Shown in pieces: positions 34,288-42,689 of a stretch of DNA of 64,000 nucleotides (the first letter of the stretch is position 1; every line of letters starts with the position of its first letter). Below the pieces are notes generated by a model, which searched no databases, was not told the DNA's origin, and saw only the letters and a list, made by a program, of their open reading frames with translations. The DNA is taken from NCBI GenBank assembly GCA_001464055.1, contig LNET01000096.1, positions 35,635-99,634 of the forward strand, given 5' to 3'. The stretch is from Burkholderiales bacterium Ga0077543 (GTDB lineage: Bacteria > Pseudomonadota > Gammaproteobacteria > Burkholderiales > Burkholderiaceae_C). The position numbers were made by a program, and so were the translations under genes.

Positions 34288-34761
34288 TCAGCTGGCGTAG
34301 TTCAGGGGCAGGGCGGTGGTGAACTTCAGTTCTTCCATCGCGAAGCTGGAACTGACGTCGGACAGGCTCACGGTCCGGATCAGCCGTTGATAGACCGAAT
34401 CGTAGCCGGCGATGTCGGGCACGACGACGCGCAGCAGGTAGTCGACGTCACCGCTCATCCGATAAAACTCGACGACCTCGGGGATGCTGCGCACGGCATC
34501 GCGGAAGGATTCGAACCAGGCGGTGTCGTGGCGATTGGTCTTCACCGAGACGAACACGGTGACCCCCAGGTTCACCTTGCGCGGGTCCACCAGCGCCACC
34601 TGCCGGCTGATCACGCCGCTGTCCTTGAGCCGCTGGACACGGCGCCAGCAGGGTGTCGACGACAGATGGACCGCCTCGGCCAAGTCGACCAGGGGCAATT
34701 CGGCGTCCTGCTGCAGCAGTTCGAGCAGCTTGCGGTCGATCGCATCCAGTTTCCTCGTCAT
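34288..34761 (-). CDS. Lrp/AsnC family transcriptional regulator
   Basis: 157 aa, the complete length. HTH: LDAIDRKLLELLQQDAELPL, then VDLAEAVHLSSTPCWRRVQR. The RAM/AsnC ligand domain has VTVFVSVKTNRHDTAWFESF, FYRMSGDVDYLLRVVVPDI and LPLNYAS at the end. It is divergent from an amino-acid racemase 120 bp away, the usual arrangement for a local Lrp-type regulator responding to the enzyme's amino acid. That pairing is inference. Confidence 0.93.
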   Translation of the reverse strand: MTRKLDAIDRKLLELLQQDAELPLVDLAEAVHLSSTPCWRRVQRLKDSGVISRQVALVDPRKVNLGVTVFVSVKTNRHDTAWFESFRDAVRSIPEVVEFYRMSGDVDYLLRVVVPDIAGYDSVYQRLIRTVSLSDVSSSFAMEELKFTTALPLNYAS

Positions 34762-34881
34762 CGCAGATTCGTAGAAGTTTTTTCCATTATCCAGCGTAGA
34801 TGCGCACTGAAATGCAAGCGCATTTTCAGCTCGATCGCCAAGAATCGCCCTGGTCGGCCCGTCACGCCGCAGGAGAAGTAC

Positions 34882-35571
34882 TTGAAGACCATCGGCTTGA
34901 TCGGCGGCATGAGTTGGGAATCCACCGTGCTGTACTACCAGACCATCAACCGCGAAGTCGGGCGCCGCCTGGGGGGGCTGCACAGCGCGCCGCTGAACCT
35001 GGTGAGCCTGGACTTCCAGGCCATTGCCGACAAGCAGACGGCCGGCGACTGGGCCGGCATGGCAGGTGTCCTCAGCCAGGCCGCCACGCGCTTGGAACAG
35101 GGCGGCGCCGACTGCGTGCTCATCGGCACCAACACCATGCACCGCGTGGCACCCGAGGTGCAATCGGCCATCGGGATTCCGCTGCTGCACATCGCCGACG
35201 TCACGGCCGACGCGATCGAGCGTGCTGGCCTGAGCGAGGTCGGCCTGATGGGCACGCGCTTCACGATGGAGCAGTCGTTCTATGTGGACAGGCTGGCCGC
35301 GCGCGGCATTCGCTGTGTGATTCCCAGTCCCCCGGAACGTACGCTCGTCCACAACATCATCTTCGAGGAACTGTGCCGCGGCAGCTTCAGGGACGACTCG
35401 CGTGCCGCCCTCGTGAATGTCCTGGCGAGCCTGCAGGCGCGCGGGGCGCAGGGTGTCGTGCTCGGTTGCACCGAACTGCCCTTGCTGCTGCGTCCGGCCG
35501 ACTGTCCGCTGCCCAGCTTCGATACGACCGAACTGCACGCCCTGGCGGCCGTCGACTTCTGCCTGGGCTGA
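34882..35571 (+). CDS. Aspartate/glutamate racemase family protein (YgeA-like)
   Basis: 229 aa. It starts MKTIGLIGGMSWESTVLYYQ from a TTG with strong AGGAGAA spacing. Catalytic positions are Thr 83 in GTNTMH and Cys 196 in VVLGCTELPLL. A Thr/Cys pair in place of two cysteines is the hallmark of the Escherichia coli YgeA broad-specificity amino-acid racemase. It probably interconverts L- and D-amino acids (homoserine or glutamate class), under the divergent Lrp regulator. Confidence 0.9.
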   Translation: MKTIGLIGGMSWESTVLYYQTINREVGRRLGGLHSAPLNLVSLDFQAIADKQTAGDWAGMAGVLSQAATRLEQGGADCVLIGTNTMHRVAPEVQSAIGIPLLHIADVTADAIERAGLSEVGLMGTRFTMEQSFYVDRLAARGIRCVIPSPPERTLVHNIIFEELCRGSFRDDSRAALVNVLASLQARGAQGVVLGCTELPLLLRPADCPLPSFDTTELHALAAVDFCLG

Positions 35572-35598
35572 AGCCCGAACCCGAGCGCAGGCCACCGC

Positions 35599-36465
35599 AT
35601 GTGCCAACTGCTGGGCATGAACTGCAACACGGCCGCCACCATCGGCTTCTCGTTCACGGGCTTTGCCGAGCGTGGCGGCCGCACCGCCGACCATAAGGAC
35701 GGCTGGGGCGTCGCCTTCTACGAGGGCCAGGGTTCACGGGTGTTCCACGACGACCAGCCTGCCAGCGACTCTGCCCTGGCCGATTTCCTGCGCCGCTACC
35801 CCTTCAAATCGCGCATCGTCATCGCCCACATCCGCAAGGCCACTCAGGGCGATGTCAGCCTGGCCAACTGCCATCCGTTCCAGCGCGAGTGGCTGGGTCA
35901 GACCTGGTTCTTTGCGACCAACGGCGACCTGCAACAGTTTCAGCCCGCGCTGGACGGCAGTTACCTGCCCGTGGGCAGCACCGACAGCGAGCGCGCCTTC
36001 TGTTTCATGATGCAGTCGCTGCGGGCGCGGTTCAGTGGCCGCAGGCACGCGCCCGACTGGCTGGAACTGGCCCCGGCGGTTGCCGAGATCAGCGCCGGCA
36101 TCGCCGCCCACGGCAACTTCAACTTCCTGCTGTCCAACGGCCAGGCGCTGTTTGCGCATTGCTCCAGCCAGCTCCATGCCCTGCAGCGCCAGCACCCGTT
36201 TCCCACCGCGCGACTGGTGGACTACGACCTGAGCCTGGACCTGGGCGCGCTCAACCATCGCGACGACCGCATGGCCCTGATCGCCACCGAGCCGCTGACA
36301 GCCGACGAACACTGGCTGGCCTTCAGAACGGGCGAGCTCAAGGTCTTTGTCGACGGTACCCAGGCCTGGTCTGCAGTGAACGAAGCGACCCGATGCTTTC
36401 CGGTGGCCAGCACCTCCGGTGTGGGGCGCGGCGTGCGCGCACCAGCCGCGTTCGGAAATACCTGA
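35599..36465 (+). CDS. Class II glutamine amidotransferase (YafJ-like)
   Basis: 288 aa. The mature N-terminal nucleophile Cys 2 follows the initiator Met (MCQLLGMNCNTAATIGFSF). Ntn-hydrolase landmarks are DGWGVAFYEGQGSRVFHD, VIAHIRKATQGDVSLANCHP and FATNGDLQQF. It is the stand-alone glutaminase-type YafJ/DUG3 family; the acceptor is unknown. It follows the racemase by 27 bp and may be co-transcribed. Its last about 25 residues are not conserved. Confidence 0.9.
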   Translation: MCQLLGMNCNTAATIGFSFTGFAERGGRTADHKDGWGVAFYEGQGSRVFHDDQPASDSALADFLRRYPFKSRIVIAHIRKATQGDVSLANCHPFQREWLGQTWFFATNGDLQQFQPALDGSYLPVGSTDSERAFCFMMQSLRARFSGRRHAPDWLELAPAVAEISAGIAAHGNFNFLLSNGQALFAHCSSQLHALQRQHPFPTARLVDYDLSLDLGALNHRDDRMALIATEPLTADEHWLAFRTGELKVFVDGTQAWSAVNEATRCFPVASTSGVGRGVRAPAAFGNT

Positions 36466-36487
36466 CCCGGCTCGGGTGGGTTCGCCG

Positions 36488-36522
36488 CCCGCGCCCGCGC
36501 GGCTTTTGCACGCGGGCGCGGG
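36488..36522. terminator. Bidirectional GC hairpin between convergent genes
   Basis: A perfect 12-bp inverted repeat (CCCGCGCCCGCG and CGCGGGCGCGGG) around an 11-base loop containing TTTT. It lies between the amidotransferase stop and the TonB-receptor stop, the expected place for a shared terminator. A short GGGTGC tandem follows. There is no long U-run, so intrinsic termination is probable, not certain. Confidence 0.55.
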
Positions 36523-36550
36523 TGCGGGTGCGGGTCGGGCGAAGGCTGCT

Positions 36551-38746
36551 TCAGAAACCTGCCTGCACCGATGCCCTGAGCGTGCGCGGCGCCAGCGGGT
36601 ACAGGTAGGCATGGCCGAACTGGTAGGGGGTTTCCTTCCAGGCGCGCCGATCGGTCACGTTGTCCAGGGCCACGCGCCACGTCAGGCTGGTGGGCCCGGC
36701 CTGCTGGCGCCAGCGCAGGCCCAGGTCGAGCCGGCTCCAGCCGCCAATGCGCAGGCTGCTGTCGTAGGGCAGAACCACGCGGTCGCCCTCGGCCGCCAGG
36801 CTGGCTTGCAGCGCCAGACCGGGCAGGCCGGGCGGGCGGTACTCGGTGCCCAGGCGCAGCGTGGCCTGGGGCACGTTCACCGGGCGCTGGCCGTTGATGG
36901 CGCTGGTCTGCGAGCCCTGACGTTCGGCCTTCAGCAGCATGGCGCTGCCCTGCAGCGTCCAGGCCGCGAAGCTCCGCGCCCAGGCGGCTTCGACGCCCCG
37001 GTGGCGGGCGCTGCCGTCGACCCGGCGCTCGCAGCTGTCGACGGCGCTGCAGGCGCCGATGTCGGCGGCCACGCCGCGGTCGATGTCGAACAGCGTCAGC
37101 GCGGCTTCGACCTGGTCGGTGCCGTGCTTCAGGCCAATCTCGATCTGGCTGCTGTCCAGCGCGAGCGAGGCACCGGCATTGCGGTAGCGCGGCCGGTTCG
37201 GTGCAACGTCGGTTTCCAGGCCCTGGCCCCAGCTGGCGTAGACCAGGGTCTTGGGCGTGAGCTGGGCCGAAGCCGCCAGCCAGGGCGTGGTTTCGGTGCG
37301 GTCGTAGTCGGTGGCACGCAGGCTGCCGCTGCTGTCGGCACTGGTGCGCACGCTGCTGCGGTCCATGCGGATATGGCGCAGGCCGGCCCACAGCTGCCAG
37401 GTGCTGCCGATGCGCATCGCGTCGCGCAGGAAGAGCTCGGTGCTCTGTTCGTCGCGATCGGTGTTGGCGTCGAGGAAGCGGCTGCTGGGCGGGGACTGCA
37501 CGCTGCCGTCGATCCTGCCCGGCCCGGCGATGTCGAACACCTGGTCCTGCAGCCGGGCCAGGTAGCGCGTCTGCAGAATGCCGGTCTCGAAGGCATGGTC
37601 CACCGCGCCGGTGCGCAGTCGGCCGGCCAGTGTCAACGCCAGCGCACTGCTGCTGCGGCGTTCGTTCTCGCTGATGTATTCCCAGTAGGTGAAGCTGCCG
37701 TCGGGGGCGAAGCGGTCGCAGTAGGCGCTGCACTCGTAGTTCGCGTCGTACACGCCGTACGGGAACGCGGTGCGGTCGTCGTTCTTCAGCCGCTGCGTCA
37801 TGGCCTGGGCGGTGATGCGCCAGCCTTCTCCCAGCGCCGGCAGTTGCTGCTGCCAGCGCAGCGATGCGGTGTCGCCCTGCAGTTCCACCGGCAGCGCCCA
37901 GGGCTGGGCATTCAGGTTGCGTCGCACGTCGACTTCATTGAAGCTGGGCACGCGATCACCGAGCAGGCTGTAGCCGGCCAGGCTGGGCTGGCGCTGGCGG
38001 CTGGTCTCGGCCTCGAACTGCAGCAGGCTGTCGGGGCTGAGCTGCCAGTCCACGGCCAGCGCCGCCAGGCTGCGCTGGCCACGGGTGTCGCGGTAGACCG
38101 GGTCCAGGCGTTCTGCCGACAGGTTCAGGCGCACGCCGATCAAACCGTCGGCGCCGAAGCTCTGGCCCAGGTCCACCGCACCGAGCACCGAACCCTTCTC
38201 GCGCCATTCCAGCTGGGCGTTGCGCAGCTGGCCGGCCGGGCGCTTGACCACCAGGTTGACTAGGCCGCCAGGCGCGCTGGTGCCAGCCTGGATGCCGCTG
38301 GTACCCTTGAGCAGTTCGATGCGGTCCTTGTTGGCCAGGCCGATGGCGGTCTCGGCGTTGATGGGCAGGCCGTCGCGGCGGTAATTGAAGCGGTTGTCCA
38401 GCGCATAGCCGCGCGATGACAGGTTGGCGATGTAGCCCTCGGCGTTGTAGGCGTCGCCCACGCTCGCATCCAGGCGCGTCAGCGCGCCCAGCGTGGCGAT
38501 GCCCTGGTCGGCCAGCAACTGCGTGCTGAAGCTGCTGGCCTGCAGCGGCGACCTGGCCAGGGGCACGTCACCGAAGCCGGCCATGGCCGGCGTGGCGGCA
38601 CTTCGGCCGGTGATGGTGACGGTGCTCGACGTCTGGGCCCAGGACGAGCCGCAGGCCAGGCAAAGCCCCAAGGCCAAGGCCAGGGCGCTGGGTCGCGGAC
38701 GGGTATGACGGGAAGTGCGGAGAGAGCGGAAAGAATGAATTGCCAT
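36551..38746 (-). CDS. TonB-dependent outer-membrane receptor under TPP-riboswitch control (probable thiamine receptor)
   Basis: 731 aa from the ATG at 38746 (signal peptide ending SSWAQ). Plug domain about 40-165: LTRLDASVGDAYNAEGYIAN, then KDRIELLKGTSGIQAGTSAP-GG. A 22-strand-type barrel ends in LRASVQAGF with the terminal Phe. By sequence it belongs to the FhuA/siderophore-like receptor class. The leader, however, contains a TPP riboswitch 90-175 bp upstream on the same strand, so it is very likely induced by thiamine shortage and takes up thiamine or a precursor. A TonB box is not obvious. Confidence 0.9.
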   Translation of the reverse strand: MAIHSFRSLRTSRHTRPRPSALALALGLCLACGSSWAQTSSTVTITGRSAATPAMAGFGDVPLARSPLQASSFSTQLLADQGIATLGALTRLDASVGDAYNAEGYIANLSSRGYALDNRFNYRRDGLPINAETAIGLANKDRIELLKGTSGIQAGTSAPGGLVNLVVKRPAGQLRNAQLEWREKGSVLGAVDLGQSFGADGLIGVRLNLSAERLDPVYRDTRGQRSLAALAVDWQLSPDSLLQFEAETSRQRQPSLAGYSLLGDRVPSFNEVDVRRNLNAQPWALPVELQGDTASLRWQQQLPALGEGWRITAQAMTQRLKNDDRTAFPYGVYDANYECSAYCDRFAPDGSFTYWEYISENERRSSSALALTLAGRLRTGAVDHAFETGILQTRYLARLQDQVFDIAGPGRIDGSVQSPPSSRFLDANTDRDEQSTELFLRDAMRIGSTWQLWAGLRHIRMDRSSVRTSADSSGSLRATDYDRTETTPWLAASAQLTPKTLVYASWGQGLETDVAPNRPRYRNAGASLALDSSQIEIGLKHGTDQVEAALTLFDIDRGVAADIGACSAVDSCERRVDGSARHRGVEAAWARSFAAWTLQGSAMLLKAERQGSQTSAINGQRPVNVPQATLRLGTEYRPPGLPGLALQASLAAEGDRVVLPYDSSLRIGGWSRLDLGLRWRQQAGPTSLTWRVALDNVTDRRAWKETPYQFGHAYLYPLAPRTLRASVQAGF

Positions 38747-38834
38747 CGTGTGCCTTGTGCTTTGATGGCAGGAATGCACGTCAAAGACACAAGGCTGGCG
38801 ATGACTGGGCGTCACCGGGCCACGGGCTGAAGAC

Positions 38835-38922
38835 TGCTTCCCTGCGCGAGGATTACCTCAATCAGGTTCAAAGGGACTTTCTCAGTCGGCTTCGGCTTTG
38901 CAGCCGGGCCAACACCCCTAGC
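38835..38922 (-). promoter_or_regulatory. TPP (thiamine pyrophosphate) riboswitch
   Basis: Read on the minus strand, the leader has the conserved THI-box elements in order: GGGGTG, a variable P3 arm, CTGAGA, then CCCTTTGAACCTGAT (the pyrimidine-binding core), a TGAGGTAATCCTCG P4 arm and GCAGGGAAG closing P1. It ends about 90 bp before the TonB-receptor start. The expression platform is not obvious; no U-run terminator follows, so translational control is likely. Confidence 0.9.
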
Positions 38923-38981
38923 GTGTGCGCGACGACCAGGTCGCCGCGCAGCCGCATTATGCGGCGTAAACGAAGAACGGG

Positions 38982-40040
38982 TCAGTCGAAGACCGGCGAC
39001 TCCACGCCCAGCACCTTGTGCAGCTTCGGGCTGGTGGTCGTGTACTGCAGCAGGATGCGCTTGTCGGGGAACACGATGGGCGCTGCGCCGAAGGCGGCCA
39101 GCGCGGCTTCGTGGAACCCCGACAGGATGAGTTTCTTCTTGCCTGGATAGGTGTTGATGTCGCCCACCGCAAAGATGCCGGGCACGGTGGTCTGGAATTT
39201 CTCGGTGTCCACGGTGATCTGCTTGCGGTCGATGCCCAGGCCCCATTCGGCTATCGGCCCCAGCTTGGGGCTCAGGCCGAAGAAGACCAGCAGCATGTCC
39301 AGCGGCACCAGGCGCGTCACGCCATCGGCACCGGTCACCTTCAGCTGGCTCAGGCGCTCGTTCTTCTCTTCGAAGCCCGTGACCTGCCCCACGATGAACT
39401 GCATCTCGTAGGCTTCGCACATCTGCCTCATCTTGGCCACGTTGGCCGGTGCGGCGCGAAAGCCGTCGCGGCGGTGGATGAGGATGACGCTCTCGGCCTT
39501 GTGCGGGCCTTCCTGCGCGAAGTTCAGTGCCCAGTCCAGGGCCGAGTCACCACCGCCGATGATGACCAGGTTCTTGCCCGCGAACTGCGCCGGGCTCTTC
39601 ACGCGGTAGAACAACTGTGTTTCGTCGAACTTCTCCAGGCCGTCGACCTTGAGCGTGCGCGGCTGGAAGGAACCCACGCCGCCGGCAATGAAGATGGCCT
39701 TCGCCAGGAACCGCGTGCCCTTGCTGGTCTCGACGAAGAAGCGGCCGTCTTCCTGCTTCTCGACCTTCATCACCTCCTGGCCCAGGTGGAACGTGGCGCC
39801 GAAGGGTTCGATCTGCTTGAGCAGGCTGTCGGTCAGTTCCTTGCCCGTGCACACCGGCACGGCCGGGATGTCATAGATGGGCTTGTCAGGGTAGAGCTCG
39901 ATGCACTGGCCACCGGGGTAGGCCAAGCTGTCGATGATGTGGGCCTTGATCTCGAGCAGGCCCAGTTCGAAGACCTGGAACAGGCCCACGGGGCCGGCCC
40001 CGATGATGACGGCGTCGGTCTGTATCGGTTCGGTGGACAT
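38982..40040 (-). CDS. Ferredoxin-NADP(+) reductase, thioredoxin-reductase-like type
   Basis: 352 aa flavoprotein. FAD motif [19 protein letters not shown] and [19 protein letters not shown] at the N-terminus; NADPH motif [15 protein letters not shown] in the middle; [20 protein letters not shown] near the end. The CxxC of thioredoxin reductase is missing, which defines the TrxB-like FNR group. It passes electrons between NADPH and ferredoxin, and the neighbouring ferredoxin gene (108 bp upstream, same strand) is the natural partner. Downstream 38951-38965 has a small palindrome (GCCGCATTATGCGGC) with no U-run. Confidence 0.93.
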   Translation of the reverse strand: MSTEPIQTDAVIIGAGPVGLFQVFELGLLEIKAHIIDSLAYPGGQCIELYPDKPIYDIPAVPVCTGKELTDSLLKQIEPFGATFHLGQEVMKVEKQEDGRFFVETSKGTRFLAKAIFIAGGVGSFQPRTLKVDGLEKFDETQLFYRVKSPAQFAGKNLVIIGGGDSALDWALNFAQEGPHKAESVILIHRRDGFRAAPANVAKMRQMCEAYEMQFIVGQVTGFEEKNERLSQLKVTGADGVTRLVPLDMLLVFFGLSPKLGPIAEWGLGIDRKQITVDTEKFQTTVPGIFAVGDINTYPGKKKLILSGFHEAALAAFGAAPIVFPDKRILLQYTTTSPKLHKVLGVESPVFD

Positions 40041-40148
40041 GGCAGTGGCAGGCAGGGGAATCGATTGGGGTCAGGCCCGGCATCTCCGGCTCCTGGCGCG
40101 ACCTCGCCGCGAAGGCCCCAGGCGAAGGCGCGGGGCGGCGTCCCGTTT

Positions 40149-40472
40149 CTAGCGGATCAACTGGTCCAGCTTGTCCTTGCGGTCTTTCCACTCGTCGGCT
40201 TCAGCCAGGGGCGCCTTGCGCTTGGTGATGCTGGGCCACTTGCGCGACAGGTCGGCGTTGATCTTGATGAACTGAAGCTGCTCGGTCGGCACGTCTTCCT
40301 CGGGGAGGATGGCGTTCACGGGGCATTCGGGGATGCACACCGCGCAGTCGATGCATTCGTCGGGGTCGATGACCAGCATGTTCGGGCCCTCGCGGAAGCA
40401 GTCGACGGGGCAGACGTCAACGCAATCGGTGTACTTGCACTTGATGCAGGATTCGAGGACGACGTGGGTCAT
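40149..40472 (-). CDS. fdxA: Seven-iron ferredoxin FdxA
   Basis: 107 aa, the exact length and start of FdxA: MTHVVLESCIKCKYTDCVDV-CPVDCF, the 3Fe-4S plus 4Fe-4S ligand set, followed by CIDCAVCIPECP. The C-terminal extension (KINADLSRKWPSITKRK) is that of the proteobacterial protein. It is an electron carrier and lies upstream of the ferredoxin reductase on the same strand. Confidence 0.96.
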   Translation of the reverse strand: MTHVVLESCIKCKYTDCVDVCPVDCFREGPNMLVIDPDECIDCAVCIPECPVNAILPEEDVPTEQLQFIKINADLSRKWPSITKRKAPLAEADEWKDRKDKLDQLIR

Positions 40473-40560
40473 GGAAAGGCGGCTCGGTAGTTGGACAGCA
40501 CGACAATGTGCCCTGCAGGCGACGGCGGGCCGGGCTGGCCGTCGACTGAAAACCCTGATT

Positions 40561-41349
40561 TTAGGCTGCCGACATTGGCCGACTCGCCAGGCGGGCCTGC
40601 CCAGCCGCCCTGGTGGCCGGCAACTGAGGCGTCGGTGCCACATCGCAGACCTGCGCACCCGCACCCACGGTCACCACCGTCGGGCGGCCGGCATGCAGCA
40701 GCGCCGCCTGGCCCAGTTCGGCCAGCGGGTGCTGGCTGGACAGGCTGTCGGGCCAGCCGGCGCGAGAAACGACGCTGGTGGCGGTGTCGGCCGGCCAGCC
40801 CGCAGCCTGCAGGCGCCTGGCCAGCGCGCCCAGTTGCCGGCCAGCCATGTAGAACACTTCCGTGTCGGCATGGCGACCCACCTGGAGCTGGCCTTCCTGG
40901 GTCATGGCCGTGCTCAGGCTGACGCTGCGACCGCTGCCGCGGCGTGTGAGCGGGCGCTGCGTGTCGGCCGCCGCGGCCAGCGCGGCGGTCACGCCCGGCA
41001 CCACTTCGCAGGCGATGCCGGCGCGCGCCAGCGCCTGCAGTTCTTCTTCGAGCCTGCCGAAGACGCTGGGGTCGCCGCCTTTGAGCCGCACCACGCGGTC
41101 GTGGCTGTAGGCATAGCGCACCAGCAGGGCGTCGATGGTGGCCTGGCCGGTGGCCTTGCAGAAGCCGCGCTTGCCCACGTCCACCCACAGTGCCTGTGGC
41201 GCCAGCAGGCGCAGGGCGGGGTCGGTCAGGGCGTCGAACAGAACGACGTCGGCCAGGCGCAGCCGCTCGGCGCCGCGCAGCGTGATCAGGTCCGCCGCTC
41301 CAGGGCCGGCCCCGATGAAGATCACCTGGCCTGGCAGGCGCGCGGCCAT
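40561..41349 (-). CDS. cobA: Uroporphyrinogen-III C-methyltransferase
   Basis: 262 aa with the SUMT signatures VIFIGAGPGAADLITLRGAE, then VRLKGGDPSVFGR and EVVPGVTAALAAAA. It makes precorrin-2, precursor of the siroheme needed by the sulfite reductase encoded in the same operon. The single-domain form lacks the CysG dehydrogenase/chelatase half. The last about 35 residues are divergent. Start overlaps the cysN stop (ATGA), marking it as the distal gene of cysI-DUF934-cysH-cysD-cysN-cobA. Confidence 0.93.
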   Translation of the reverse strand: MAARLPGQVIFIGAGPGAADLITLRGAERLRLADVVLFDALTDPALRLLAPQALWVDVGKRGFCKATGQATIDALLVRYAYSHDRVVRLKGGDPSVFGRLEEELQALARAGIACEVVPGVTAALAAAADTQRPLTRRGSGRSVSLSTAMTQEGQLQVGRHADTEVFYMAGRQLGALARRLQAAGWPADTATSVVSRAGWPDSLSSQHPLAELGQAALLHAGRPTVVTVGAGAQVCDVAPTPQLPATRAAGQARLASRPMSAA

Positions 41350-42689
41350 CAGGCGGCCTCGCCCTGCGCTGCCAGCACCAGCACCGCGCCGCTGGTGCGG
41401 TGGCTGGTCGGGTCGACGACGATCAGGGCGCCCGCTTCGCGATGCTGCGAAAAGGGCGCCAGCGGCAGCGGCTGCTGCAGCTCGAAAGTGACTTCGGCAA
41501 TCTCGTTGACGTCCAGAGTCCGGGCCTCGGTGGGCTGCAGGCTGTGAATGTCCAGCCGGTGCTGGATGTCGGCCAGCCGCGCCTGCACCCAGCGATGGCC
41601 GTGGCGCAGCAGGTACTTGCGGCCTGGCGTGGCCGGTTCGGTGTCCAGCCAGGCCAGCTTGGCGGTGAAGCGGCGGCTGGGCTGCAGCGTGCCGGCTGCG
41701 GCCAGCCAATCGCCGCGCGAGATGTCGAGCTGGCGGTCCAGCACGACACCGGCCGACCTGCCCGCCGCCACGCGCGTGGCCGGGCCGTTCGCGTCCTGCA
41801 GCGCCGTCACCTTGGCCAGCTCACCGCTGGGAAAGACCTTCAGCGCGTCGCCCACGGCCACGCTGCCTTCGGCCACACGGCCCCAGAAGCTGCGCGGCTG
41901 CTCGCCCACGCCGGGCGTGCTGCGCTGCTGAGCCCGCGTCACGTACTGCACCGGCAGGCGCAGGGCCTGTCCATGGCCGGCAGAGGCCGCCGAGGCGTCG
42001 GCCTCGGTTAGGCCGGGCAGGGCGTGCAGAACCTGCAGCAGGCTGGGGCCCTGGTACCAGGGGGTGCGCAGCGGTTCGACGACGTTGTCGCCCCGCAGCG
42101 CCGACACCGGCACGATCGCCGCCACGTCGATGCCGGCGTCGCGGGCGAAGGCCTGCAGGCTGGCCTGCACGGCGGCGAAGGCCCGGCCCGGGTCGGCCAC
42201 GGCGTCGATCTTGTTCACGGCAAACACGATGCCGGGCACACGCAGCAGGTGGGCCAGCAAGGCATGCCGGCGTGTCTGTGCCAGCAGCGACACGGTTGGG
42301 TTGCCGGGCTGGAGGTCGAGCTTGGTGATGTCGACCAGCACGACCACCGCGTCGCTGCCGGCAGCGGCGGTGACCATGTTGCGGGTGTACTGCTCGTGGC
42401 CGGGTGCGTCGGCAATGATGAACTTGCGCCGCGGCGTGGCGAAGTAGCGGTAGGCCACGTCGATGGTGATGCCTTGCTCGCGTTCGGCTTCGAGGCCGTC
42501 GGTCAGCAGCGACAGGTCGAAGTCGGGGCCGCCGGCAGCGCGGCTGGCGGCACTGCCGGCACGCGCCTGCAGGTTGCCGATCTGGTCGGCCAGCAGTGCC
42601 CGGCTGTCGTAAAGCAGCCTGCCGATGAGTGTGCTCTTGCCGTCGTCGACGCTGCCGGCCGTGAGGAAGCGCAGGGCCTGGGTGGACAT
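41349..42689 (-). CDS. cysN: Sulfate adenylyltransferase subunit 1 (GTPase)
   Basis: 446 aa. GTPase motifs: G1 AGSVDDGKSTLIGRL, G3 DAPGHEQYTRNM and G4 NKID, plus ITIDVAYRYF in switch I. Translation-factor-like domains II and III follow. It energises APS formation by CysD. It ends without a CysC (APS kinase) extension, consistent with a pathway that reduces APS directly. Start overlaps the cysD stop by 1 bp. Confidence 0.95.
   Translation of the reverse strand: MSTQALRFLTAGSVDDGKSTLIGRLLYDSRALLADQIGNLQARAGSAASRAAGGPDFDLSLLTDGLEAEREQGITIDVAYRYFATPRRKFIIADAPGHEQYTRNMVTAAAGSDAVVVLVDITKLDLQPGNPTVSLLAQTRRHALLAHLLRVPGIVFAVNKIDAVADPGRAFAAVQASLQAFARDAGIDVAAIVPVSALRGDNVVEPLRTPWYQGPSLLQVLHALPGLTEADASAASAGHGQALRLPVQYVTRAQQRSTPGVGEQPRSFWGRVAEGSVAVGDALKVFPSGELAKVTALQDANGPATRVAAGRSAGVVLDRQLDISRGDWLAAAGTLQPSRRFTAKLAWLDTEPATPGRKYLLRHGHRWVQARLADIQHRLDIHSLQPTEARTLDVNEIAEVTFELQQPLPLAPFSQHREAGALIVVDPTSHRTSGAVLVLAAQGEAA

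Noticed and set aside
36551..38746. Calling the TonB receptor a siderophore receptor
   Set aside because: The barrel class would allow it, but the TPP riboswitch in its leader is stronger evidence for thiamine-linked uptake.
38951..38965. Palindrome GCCGCATTATGCGGC as a terminator of the ferredoxin reductase gene
   Set aside because: Short stem and no T-run on either side; only mentioned.
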